This document shows positions 1 to 5,547 of a DNA stretch of 8,290 nucleotides, piece after piece. Location: NCBI GenBank assembly GCA_947456345.1, contig CANGQU010000023.1, positions 1-8,290 on the forward strand, in the 5' to 3' direction. The first letter of the stretch is position 1. Each line of letters starts with the position of its first letter. Source of the stretch: Alphaproteobacteria bacterium (GTDB lineage: Bacteria > Pseudomonadota > Alphaproteobacteria > SHNJ01). Below the pieces are notes generated by a model that was given only the letters and a program-made list of their open reading frames with translations, had not been told where the DNA came from and ran no database searches. The translations under genes were made by a program, and so were the position numbers.

Positions 1-1
1 T

Positions 2-226
2 CATGCATCGCTGCAAGCCCAAAATGCATCCTACGCCCACTCACTTGGCGGGACAGATGTAGTCCTGGCGGCGGGCTATACCCCGCAAAGCATCATCAAT
101 ATGCCAGCGCCAACCACTGATGTACTAAAGGATAATCGGTCCTTGGCCTGGAGCGCATTGTCCGGAATGCTGGCGCTTGGCATTGTTTCTGCTGCGATAG
201 TGGCGCGCGCGGATAAATCTCGCTAA
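2..226 (+). CDS. C-terminal part of a membrane-anchored protein (partial)
   Basis: The frame is open from the window edge to TAA at 224-226 and gives 74 residues, so the gene begins upstream. The visible part is polar and alanine-rich, and it ends in a hydrophobic segment of about 20 residues (about 48-68 of the fragment: tryptophan, leucine, glycine, isoleucine and valine rich), followed by a short basic tail ending A-D-K-S-R. This fits a single C-terminal membrane helix with the tail on the cytoplasmic side. I do not recognise the family and no catalytic motif is visible. It converges on the minus-strand gene that stops at 267, only 40 bp away, with no convincing terminator between them. 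Coding status rests on the open frame and the membrane-helix pattern. Confidence 0.55.
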   Translation, partial: HASLQAQNASYAHSLGGTDVVLAAGYTPQSIINMPAPTTDVLKDNRSLAWSALSGMLALGIVSAAIVARADKSR

Positions 227-266
227 GCCTAGGGTATTGCTTCCGGCCGGTTGACTTTGCCCTATA

Positions 267-1379
267 TTAACGGGCGCCGATGGTTTTGCGGGTTTCTTGG
301 GCTTGGCGTAAACTCCGCAAGTCGGGACCTTTGGCATCGCGCGCCTCTGGCTTGATCCAAAATGCGCCAACAGCGCTTTCGCCGCCGTTCGATGACGACA
401 CTTGCTGTTCGCCAATATTCACCGTCACCGCCCCATCCACTGTTGCTGCATAACTATAGGCTTGGCGTAATTGTAGCGCCAAGCTGTCTTTGGCGGTGGC
501 GACGGGTTGTGCGTCGGCGATGGCAAAGTTTACGCCCTGAACGTCATGAAAACGAATATTGCTGACAACCACCCCGTTGCCAAAAGCCGTGCGTGGCACC
601 GTTGCTAGCATTTTTGTAAAATCTTTGGGATAGGCGATCTCGACGCCAAGCTCGGTTGTGCGATCATCCAGGGTAACAAGATCGTTCATTATTTCCGGTG
701 GTTGGGATTGATCAAATGTAAAATTGGCTTGATAGCTTGCCAGCGAATTGAAATACGACCACACCTTGCCGCCCGTGTTTTTGCCAACCGCATCCATAGC
801 ATCGGTTGGGGTGGCGCGGGTGACGATGCCATTGGCGTCGGGTTTGGGCTGCTCTCCCTCGGGCATCAATTGCATTACCGCGACATACGCGCCCGGATTT
901 TTCGGATTCGGGATCAGCGTTGTTTGCGCTATGCGATATTGGCTGGTGGCATAGGCGTACCAAGACGGCCCTTCGGCCGTGTTATTGGTATAGCGCAGTA
1001 AAAATTGCGGGCCATCGGTGGTCAATAAACTAGCGTGCTGTAAGGCGCCGGGGTTAATCGACAAGGTAGGTTTATCGAACGAAGATTCCCGATAGGGCAA
1101 TAACGTATCAATCTTATAGACCGATTTTTCCGGCAGCTTTGCAGCGGCGGACAGAATGGGATGATTGGCATCAAACTTCGTCGCCTTTACAACATCCAAA
1201 CCAGGACGCTCGGCGGCGTTTAGAGCTGCGACCAATTGGGTTTCGGTCAAAAAGCTGGGTTGAGCAATCTGGGTAGAATTTTTTGCGGTTGCTTGTTCCC
1301 CCGCTTTTGACGCATCGCCAAAGCCCGGTGCCGAAAAACCAAAACCAACGCTAGCTGCCACAACCCAAGAAAGACGCAT
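267..1379 (-). CDS. Exported protein of unknown function, 370 aa
   Basis: This is a 370-residue protein read on minus. The ATG (complement of 1377-1379) is preceded on its strand by AAAGGA with a six-base gap, and a good promoter lies upstream at 1427-1455, so the start is well supported. The N-terminus (M-R-L-S then a hydrophobic stretch to about residue 18) looks like a short Sec signal peptide, making the product probably periplasmic or secreted. The mature part is mixed alpha/beta in character, contains no cysteine, and has many aromatic and polar residues in the middle (about 120-220). No catalytic motif, repeat or membrane segment is evident, and I do not recognise the family. It is divergently arranged with the Cys/Pro-rich exported protein gene at 1615, which suggests related roles in the envelope; that is inference only. 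Its length and openness, with signal, ribosome site and promoter, make it a confident gene of unknown function. Confidence 0.87.
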   Translation of the reverse strand: MRLSWVVAASVGFGFSAPGFGDASKAGEQATAKNSTQIAQPSFLTETQLVAALNAAERPGLDVVKATKFDANHPILSAAAKLPEKSVYKIDTLLPYRESSFDKPTLSINPGALQHASLLTTDGPQFLLRYTNNTAEGPSWYAYATSQYRIAQTTLIPNPKNPGAYVAVMQLMPEGEQPKPDANGIVTRATPTDAMDAVGKNTGGKVWSYFNSLASYQANFTFDQSQPPEIMNDLVTLDDRTTELGVEIAYPKDFTKMLATVPRTAFGNGVVVSNIRFHDVQGVNFAIADAQPVATAKDSLALQLRQAYSYAATVDGAVTVNIGEQQVSSSNGGESAVGAFWIKPEARDAKGPDLRSLRQAQETRKTIGAR

Positions 1380-1426
1380 GAAGAATCCTTTATAGCAAAC
1401 GAAATGAAAATTTGTATCCAGAGTAG

Positions 1427-1455
1427 ATATTAAGTTTGACCCGAACTTACGTCAA
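1427..1455 (-). promoter_or_regulatory. Sigma70-like promoter for the 370-aa exported protein gene
   Basis: On the minus strand, TTGACG (complement of 1450-1455) and TAATAT (complement of 1427-1432) are separated by exactly 17 bases, close to the housekeeping consensus. The predicted transcription start is about 1420, leaving a leader of roughly 40 nt before the ATG. It is about 70 bp from the opposing promoter at 1525-1553, so one regulator bound between them could control both genes. Confidence 0.6.
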
Positions 1456-1524
1456 TATATAGTTGTGAAATATTATGTCAGGTTATTGTAATAATATGCC
1501 AATAATCACAATTACATATTTTTA

Positions 1525-1553
1525 TTGCTGTAATCGAATTGATTTCCTATAAG
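1525..1553 (+). promoter_or_regulatory. Sigma70-like promoter for the Cys/Pro-rich exported protein gene
   Basis: TTGCTG (1525-1530) and TATAAG (1548-1553) are separated by 17 bases. The predicted start is near 1560, giving a leader of about 55 nt. A 6-bp inverted repeat, ATTACA at 1511-1516 and TGTAAT at 1529-1534, overlaps the -35 hexamer and could be an operator, although such short repeats are common in AT-rich DNA. Confidence 0.55.
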
Positions 1554-1614
1554 CAACAATGTGTGCTGGCGCAAAACCTGCGAACACCTGGCAATTTTCA
1601 ATAGCGGAGTAATT

Positions 1615-2439
1615 ATGAAAAAACATATCACAACAAAGATAGTGGCGATTTTTTCGTTGCTGCTTGTCTGGGCATTTGCCGTCACGGCCTCGGCGCAAGT
1701 GCCGCCGGTGCGTTTTCCCGCCCCTAACCCATGCCCAAGTTTTCCTGTTCCGGTTGATCCCTATACCACGCCAGGAAGCCCGGCAAACCCTAATGGTCCG
1801 CCGCCCCTCCGCAATCCTGGCGGTAATAATCAGAATTGCTATAGTTGTTCCCTGCCCACTGCGACTAGTTGCTGGTGGGATCAGTCTGCCCCTGCCAATC
1901 CAACCCCGGTGCCACCAGCCCCCACCAAAACTCGTCCAGCTGGTGTTAGCTGTGTAATTTGCCAAATTACGGTTACAATGTCTGCTGGCAATGCTGCCCT
2001 TGCGGCTTGTGCCGGTTTGCCTAACCCGCAAAATTTTGTGCACAGATCTTGCGATACTTCGACGCCGCCGGCAGTGCCCAAAACTTATGACCAGTTGGCA
2101 GATCAAGCCAAGCGTCGTGCCCAAGCCATTTGCAACAACACGGGCTTGCCTTCGGATTGGTGTCCCGCGCCTCCTGCGCCTGGCGGCCCCGGTGGTCCAG
2201 CTGCTCCGGCTGGTCCGCGGGTCAATAGCTTTGTAACCAGCTGCTTGTCCAGCGATCCGCAAGCCAGCGGTTTGTGCCGCACCTGTACGGTTAAAGCTGC
2301 GGATGAAAAAATCGTCGCTAACGCCGGTATGTCCAGCATGTCCGAATCGGCCGAGGTCTGCGCCGCGAATTTGACAATCAAGGTCAAAGATCAGCAAGCG
2401 ATCAGCACCGCGATTCAAAAATTGGAAGCGAAAAAATAA
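1615..2439 (+). CDS. Secreted cysteine- and proline-rich protein, 274 aa
   Basis: The start chosen is ATG 1615, preceded by GGAGT and followed by a classic signal peptide: M-K-K-H-I-T-T-K, a hydrophobic core, and A-S-A cleavage before Gln28. An in-frame ATG at 1561 would add 18 residues and bury the signal. The mature protein has 14 cysteines (40, 75, 78, 86, 113, 116, 132, 146, 173, 183, 210, 221, 224, 249), including three C-x-x-C motifs (75-78, 113-116, 221-224). Proline-rich linkers lie at about 28-70, 91-109, 150-155 and 184-202, the third short and the last Gly/Pro/Ala rich. The even cysteine count after export suggests disulfides, though metal binding by the C-x-x-C pairs is possible. 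The pattern suggests about three small cysteine modules joined by flexible spacers. The module at 112-136 (S-C-V-I-C ... A-L-A-A-C-A-G-L-P) is matched in the protein encoded at 5548-6141. I do not recognise the family and no enzyme motif is visible. Confidence 0.88.
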   Translation: MKKHITTKIVAIFSLLLVWAFAVTASAQVPPVRFPAPNPCPSFPVPVDPYTTPGSPANPNGPPPLRNPGGNNQNCYSCSLPTATSCWWDQSAPANPTPVPPAPTKTRPAGVSCVICQITVTMSAGNAALAACAGLPNPQNFVHRSCDTSTPPAVPKTYDQLADQAKRRAQAICNNTGLPSDWCPAPPAPGGPGGPAAPAGPRVNSFVTSCLSSDPQASGLCRTCTVKAADEKIVANAGMSSMSESAEVCAANLTIKVKDQQAISTAIQKLEAKK

Positions 2440-2458
2440 TCGCCGCCAACCTATAACC

Positions 2459-2492
2459 AAAGGGCCATGGGCGACCATGGCCCTTTTTCTTT
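2459..2492 (+). terminator. Intrinsic terminator after the Cys/Pro-rich gene
   Basis: A perfect 12-bp stem (2459-2470 with 2475-2486) closes on a GCGA loop, a stable GNRA-type tetraloop, and runs into TTTTTCTTT. It lies 19 bp past the stop at 2439 and separates this gene from the one at 2540. Confidence 0.9.
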
Positions 2493-2539
2493 GCTTTCAC
2501 GACCTCAGCACTTTATCCTAAAGCTCTACGAGGTGAGTC

Positions 2540-2761
2540 ATGAAAATCAAACTCGATATCGATTGCACGCCCGAAGAAGCGCGGCGGTTTATGGGCCTGC
2601 CGGATGTGACGGCGCTGCACGAAGCCTGGCTGAAAAAGGCCCAGGCCGCCATTGCCGACGGTGATATCGGCGACATGATGGCCATCTGGTCGCAAATGGG
2701 TTTGCGCGGCCTGGAACAATGGCAAGCGTTTTTGCACCAAGCCAATGATAAAAAGTCGTGA
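2540..2761 (+). CDS. DUF6489-family small protein
   Basis: This is a 73-residue protein starting at ATG 2540 with GAGGTGA at 2530-2536 as the ribosome site. The N-terminus, M-K-I-K-L-D-I-D-C-T-P-E-E-A-R-R-F, followed by M-G-L-P-D-V, is the hallmark I recall for DUF6489, a short family found mainly in alphaproteobacteria. The remainder is helical, with M-M-A-I-W, G-L-R-G-L-E-Q-W-Q at about 53-61 and a lysine-ending tail. There is no signal peptide, so it is cytoplasmic. The molecular role is unknown. It stands between the terminator at 2459-2492 and a repeat-filled gap, so it is probably its own transcription unit. The assignment is from memory of the family pattern, not a search. Confidence 0.82.
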   Translation: MKIKLDIDCTPEEARRFMGLPDVTALHEAWLKKAQAAIADGDIGDMMAIWSQMGLRGLEQWQAFLHQANDKKS

Positions 2762-2781
2762 TCTTAAGTCGCCAGTAGTGA

Positions 2782-2827
2782 GTCGTTAGACTATAGAAAT
2801 TACTCCTAACGATTAAGGACTAACGAC
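2782..2827. repeat. CTAACGA direct/inverted repeat cluster
   Basis: GTCGTTAG at 2782-2789 is the exact complement of CTAACGAC at 2820-2827. A further CTAACGA sits at 2806-2812, a direct copy 14 bp before the last. Two alternative hairpins can therefore form. There is no T-tract, so this is not an intrinsic terminator. It lies between the DUF6489 gene and the ferredoxin gene. Confidence 0.55.
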
Positions 2828-2843
2828 CAGTTTCGGATTACCC

Positions 2844-2871
2844 CTTTACGCTTACCGCTTTACGCTTTACG
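2844..2871 (+). repeat. Four tandem heptamers (CTTTACG) before the ferredoxin start
   Basis: Units are CTTTACG 2844-2850, CTTACCG 2851-2857, CTTTACG 2858-2864 and CTTTACG 2865-2871. Three are identical and one is a close variant. The array ends eight bases before the ATG at 2880 and occupies the place where a ribosome-binding site would be. Confidence 0.7.
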
Positions 2872-2879
2872 CTGGCAGC

Positions 2880-3206
2880 ATGCCCTACACCCACCACATT
2901 TTTTGCTGCACCAACCAACGCGAGCCGGGCGCCAAACGCGGCTGCTGCGCCGATAAAAACGCCAGCAAATTGCGCGATTATTTCAAAGTCCGGGCCAAGG
3001 AATTGGGCGTGCCCAATCACCGCGTCAATACGGCTGGTTGTTTGGACCGCTGCAAAGACGGCCCGGTGATGGTGATTTATCCCGAAGGTATTTGGTACCG
3101 CTACGAGACCAAGGATGATATCGACGAGATCATCCAAACCCATTTATTGGGCGGGGCGGTGGTGGAGCGGCTGCGCTTACCACAGCTGCCGGGCAAAACT
3201 GTCTAG
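2880..3206 (+). CDS. Thioredoxin-like [2Fe-2S] ferredoxin
   Basis: This 108-residue cytoplasmic protein fits the thioredoxin-fold [2Fe-2S] ferredoxin family, related to the NuoE domain and to Aquifex-type ferredoxin. Conserved ligands are visible: Cys9 (Cys10 adjacent), Cys22 (Cys23 adjacent), and the C-x3-C pair Cys54 and Cys58 in T-A-G-C-L-D-R-C-K-D-G-P. The following V-M-V-I-Y-P-E-G-I-W-Y strand is typical of the family. Spacing and length match the usual size of about 100-110 residues. These proteins carry one electron on a [2Fe-2S] cluster; the partner here is unknown. The ATG at 2880 has no clear Shine-Dalgarno sequence because a heptamer repeat fills that space. The first residues (M-P-Y-T-H-H-I-F-C) match the family's N-terminus, so the start is still sound. 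Its TAG overlaps by 4 bp (CTAG) the stop of the opposing gene. Confidence 0.9.
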   Translation: MPYTHHIFCCTNQREPGAKRGCCADKNASKLRDYFKVRAKELGVPNHRVNTAGCLDRCKDGPVMVIYPEGIWYRYETKDDIDEIIQTHLLGGAVVERLRLPQLPGKTV

Positions 3207-3766
3207 CGTTTTCGGCCGAGGTGTTTGTTGGTCGCTGCCACCCGCATCGGCACCCGGCTGCGGTGTTGCAACCACCCGCGCAGTAGCGAGGACATCGGAC
3301 GATACTCGATCCGCCGATCCGCCCAGCGCAGCGCATTCTCGCCTTCCAATTCCATGGTGGCCGGATTCGCCCCCATCAGCAAAGCGCAACATAGCCGGGC
3401 GGGGTTTTGATGATACAAGCCATCATTGAAATACCGGGTCAATTCCCGCTCGCTTATTTTCGCGCCAAAGATCATTCCCGCCGCGATACGTATGGAACAA
3501 TTTAGCTCCATACCACAGCGCAATATTTTATCGGCGCGAGTTTGGCCAGCGATTTGGCGCTGACTATACAACAGATCTAATTGATCCGGCGCGCCATTGT
3601 TTTCGATTCTGTAGGTCATCAACCAAGCATGAAAATCAACGAATAGTTTATCATACTCGATAGTATTTGACTTTTTGGAATCCTTGATCCTTTTTTTGGC
3701 ATCCTGCTTTACAGTCCGCAATGCCTCTGCAATAGCAATTGCTTTTTTCAACTCGTCCTGCCACAT
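3203..3766 (-). CDS. Hypothetical protein with one ankyrin-like segment, 187 aa
   Basis: The ATG (complement of 3764-3766) follows AAGGA with a seven-base gap on its strand. An in-frame ATG at 3799 would add 11 residues but has no such site. The N-terminal third is lysine-rich and helical (M-W-Q-D-E-L-K-K-A-I-A-I-A-E-A). Near residues 128-162 there is an A-L-L-M-G-A-N-P-x5-E-G-E-N-A-L-R-W-A pattern, which resembles the end of one ankyrin repeat and the start of the next. The C-terminus is strongly basic (about 170-187). There is no signal peptide or membrane helix. I cannot assign a function; the ankyrin reading is tentative because only about one unit is visible. It is divergent from mnmE (40 bp between starts) and convergent with the ferredoxin gene, with stop codons overlapping in CTAG. 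Its 5' half is more AT-rich than its neighbours, which may hint at separate origin. Confidence 0.68.
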   Translation of the reverse strand: MWQDELKKAIAIAEALRTVKQDAKKRIKDSKKSNTIEYDKLFVDFHAWLMTYRIENNGAPDQLDLLYSQRQIAGQTRADKILRCGMELNCSIRIAAGMIFGAKISERELTRYFNDGLYHQNPARLCCALLMGANPATMELEGENALRWADRRIEYRPMSSLLRGWLQHRSRVPMRVAATNKHLGRKR

Positions 3767-3806
3767 AGTTTTTTCCTTGCTCTGAATTGGAATCGGCAAA
3801 ACTATA

Positions 3807-5144
3807 ATGCAACACCACAGTAACCCTCAAGCCACAATTTTCGCCCTGGCCACCCCGCCGGGTATTTCCGGCGTGGCGGTCATTCGTATATCCGGCCCGG
3901 ATGCCAAACGGATTTACCAATCGATGATTAGGGCTACCCCCGAACCGCGTTTGGCACAGCTGGTAAAACTCTATGCTGCAGACGGTCATACCGTTATCGA
4001 TCAAGCACTTAGTTTGTATTTTCCGGCCCCCAACTCCTTTACCGGCGAGGATGTGGTGGAATTACAAACCCATGGCGGGCGGGCGGTCATCCAGGCGGTT
4101 TTATCCGCCTTGGCCGCACTACCGGGGTATCGTCTGGCCCAGCCGGGGGAGTTTACCCGTCGTGCCTTTGCCAATGAAAAATTGGATTTAACCCAGGTCG
4201 AGGCGTTGGGCGATTTGCTCCACGCCCAGACCGAGGCGCAGCGCCGCCAAGCCATGGCGCAATTATCCGGCGTCATGGGCGATCAATACCGTCATTGGGC
4301 TGATGGTTTGACCCGCATTTTGGCGCATTACGAAGCCTATTTGGATTTTCCGGATGAGCCGATTCCAGCGGATATCGAGTCCGGTTTGCAACAGCGCCTG
4401 GCCGAATTGCAACAGACCATCGCGACGCATTTGGCCGATGACCGCCGGGGCGAGATGCTGCGCGAGGGGTTGCGTATCGCCATTATCGGTCCACCCAATG
4501 CGGGTAAGTCCAGTTTGTTGAATGCGCTGGCCCAGCGCGAGGCGGCGATTGTGTCCGCAACCGCCGGTACGACCCGCGATGTGATCAGCGTGGATATGGA
4601 TTTAGGCGGCTATCCGATCACGCTGTACGACACGGCGGGCTTGCGCGAATCGGCCGATGCAATCGAGATCGAGGGGATGCGCCGCGCCCAATTAACCGCC
4701 CAGCAAGCAGATTTGCGAATTTTGGTATTCGATGCCACCGACCCCGCAGCCACAACCGATGCGCTGTGGCAACAATACCGGGTCGAACCGTATCTTTTGG
4801 TATGGAACAAGGCCGATCTAGGCGAGAGGCCAAAGGCCAGAGGCGAGAGCATCTTGCTATCGACCAAGACCGGGTATAACCTCGATGCGTTATTGGTAGT
4901 GCTGAGTGGGAAAGCCAAGGAAATGCTGGGCCAGAGCGAGGGGGCGGTCATCACCCGCCTGCGCCACCGCGAGGCTTTGCGCGCTTGTTTGGACGCCATA
5001 ACTCGTTCCGTAGTTGCAGGCTTGCCCGAATTGCGGGCAGAGGATTTACGCCTGGCCCGCCGCGAATTGGGCCGCATCACCGGCCAAGTCGATGTCGAGG
5101 ATTTGCTCGATATCATCTTCCGCGATTTTTGTATTGGCAAGTGA
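3807..5144 (+). CDS. mnmE: tRNA uridine-5-carboxymethylaminomethyl modification GTPase MnmE
   Basis: MnmE (TrmE) works with MnmG to modify C5 of the wobble uridine (U34) of certain tRNAs, using GTP and a folate one-carbon unit. This 445-residue protein is close to the family norm of about 450. The N-terminal folate-binding domain opens with T-I-F-A-L-A-T-P-P-G at 10-19 and includes P-N-S-F-T-G-E-D-V-V-E-L at 75-86. The helical domain follows, with an inserted G domain: P-loop G-P-P-N-A-G-K-S at 228-235, T-A-G-T-T-R-D at 252-258, D-T-A-G at 275-278 and N-K-A-D at 334-337. The protein ends in the diagnostic F-C-I-G-K with the conserved Cys442. All key elements are intact. The ATG at 3807 has no obvious ribosome site, but the conserved sequence starts within ten residues and there is no later usable start. 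MnmG begins 2.9 kb downstream. Confidence 0.98.
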   Translation: MQHHSNPQATIFALATPPGISGVAVIRISGPDAKRIYQSMIRATPEPRLAQLVKLYAADGHTVIDQALSLYFPAPNSFTGEDVVELQTHGGRAVIQAVLSALAALPGYRLAQPGEFTRRAFANEKLDLTQVEALGDLLHAQTEAQRRQAMAQLSGVMGDQYRHWADGLTRILAHYEAYLDFPDEPIPADIESGLQQRLAELQQTIATHLADDRRGEMLREGLRIAIIGPPNAGKSSLLNALAQREAAIVSATAGTTRDVISVDMDLGGYPITLYDTAGLRESADAIEIEGMRRAQLTAQQADLRILVFDATDPAATTDALWQQYRVEPYLLVWNKADLGERPKARGESILLSTKTGYNLDALLVVLSGKAKEMLGQSEGAVITRLRHREALRACLDAITRSVVAGLPELRAEDLRLARRELGRITGQVDVEDLLDIIFRDFCIGK

Positions 5145-5170
5145 AACGCCAAGCTTTGCTTGGCGTTTCA
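5142..5170 (+). terminator. Long hairpin overlapping the mnmE stop codon
   Basis: A perfect 13-bp stem (5142-5154 with 5158-5170) with a TTT loop begins exactly at the TGA stop codon of mnmE. It has no U-tract afterwards (TCCTGCTAG follows), so it is not a canonical intrinsic terminator. It could still protect the mRNA 3' end or help Rho. The right arm is also part of a repeated 20-mer (see 5159-5305), so the hairpin may have arrived with the repeat. Confidence 0.6.
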
Positions 5171-5305
5171 TCCTGCTAGTCCCCCATAGCCTTAGCGAAG
5201 GGGGAAGGGGTCAGCAGACCCCGAAGGATCTCATCGTCGCCGCGCGGTCATCCTGAGCGATGAGCGCGAAGGATCTCAAGCAAAGCTTGGTGTTTCATCC
5301 TGCTA
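5159..5305 (+). repeat. Direct repeat of a 20-mer, 127 bp apart
   Basis: CTTGGCGTTTCATCCTGCTA at 5159-5178 recurs as CTTGGTGTTTCATCCTGCTA at 5286-5305, with 19 of 20 bases identical. Both copies are preceded by material rich in AAGC/GCTT. The two copies flank the GC-rich hairpin and the GGATCTCA-type repeat, as if a unit had been duplicated around them. Confidence 0.75.
5247..5278 (+). repeat. TCATCCTGAGC...GAAGGATCTCA dispersed-type repeat
   Basis: TCATCCTGAGCG at 5249-5260, followed by GCGCGAAGGATCTCA at 5264-5278, matches a short palindrome-like repeat that I recall being dispersed in intergenic DNA of many bacterial genomes. ATCC and GGAT, with GCG arms, give imperfect dyad symmetry. A partial second copy, CGAAGGATCTCATC, is at 5222-5235. 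No coding capacity is supported. Confidence 0.6.
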
Positions 5306-5332
5306 TTGTCATTTTGATTAAGGATGCGCCAT

Positions 5333-5460
5333 TCGTCATCGCGAGGCTGCGTGACCAAGCGGCAGCGCAGCGCGAGCGGGTTGCTTAGCAGCCGTGGCGA
5401 TCCATACGATAACTCCAAATGGATTGCTTCGTGGGGTTAAAACCTTCCTCGCAATGACGA
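5333..5460. mobile_element. MITE-like palindromic element, 128 bp
   Basis: The left end, CGTCATCGCGAGG at 5334-5346, and the right end, CCTCGCAATGACG at 5447-5459, are inverted repeats matching at 12 of 13 positions; the next outer base pair (5333/5460) also matches. Inside, GCGATCCAT at 5398-5406 pairs with ATGGATTGC at 5420-5428 with one wobble. The layout is that of a small non-autonomous element or palindromic repeat. CGTCATTGCGAGG ends with an internal ATGGATTGCTTCG motif are familiar from dispersed repeats in several bacterial groups. No transposase is present and I cannot see an obvious target-site duplication, so mobility is inferred. Confidence 0.65.
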
Positions 5461-5495
5461 TACTGTAAAGTTGTCTTTTGAATTAACTATACAAT

Positions 5496-5524
5496 AAAAA
5501 ACCCCGCCATGACGGCGGGGTTTT
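5496..5524 (-). terminator. Intrinsic terminator of the second Cys/Pro-rich gene
   Basis: An 11-bp stem (5498-5508 with 5514-5524) rich in G and C has a five-base loop. Read on minus it is followed by TTTTTT (complement of A's at 5496-5501). It lies 23 bp beyond the stop of the minus-strand gene ending at 5548. The opposite side has TTTT within the stem, so it may weakly stop plus-strand readthrough too. Confidence 0.9.
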
Positions 5525-5547
5525 CAAGTCTGATGGTAGACACCCGG

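Larger units (their letters stand above)
5145..5547. other. Gene-free repeat-rich intergenic region
   Basis: No supported gene lies in this 403 bp stretch. It contains, in order, the mnmE end hairpin, a perfect 6-bp hairpin with an AGCA loop at 5207-5222, the GGATCTCA-type repeat at 5247-5278, the second copy of the 20-mer at 5286-5305, a MITE-like palindromic element at 5333-5460, and the terminator of the minus-strand gene at 5496-5524. Short open frames here have no ribosome sites or recognisable products. Confidence 0.7.

Noticed and set aside
227..266. Terminator between the first partial gene and the minus-strand gene
   Set aside because: There is a CCGGCCGG palindrome at 243-250 and a 5-bp TAGGG/CCCTA pairing with a long loop, but no stable stem with a U-tract.
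1522..2478. Long minus-strand open frame opposite the Cys/Pro-rich gene
   Set aside because: It lacks a recognisable domain, its ends run through the terminator and into the promoter region, and the plus strand has a signal peptide, ribosome site, promoter and terminator. It is an antisense shadow of a proline-rich gene.
3803..3808. Perfect TATAAT overlapping the mnmE start codon
   Set aside because: A start downstream of it would remove the ATG at 3807, and conserved MnmE sequence starts within ten residues with no later start codon. No -35 is found at 17 bases, so it is probably chance.
4610..5152. Minus-strand open frame opposite the 3' part of mnmE
   Set aside because: It is entirely antisense to the conserved MnmE G domain and C-terminus and its residue composition (Ser/Arg/Lys rich, no domain) is typical of a shadow frame.
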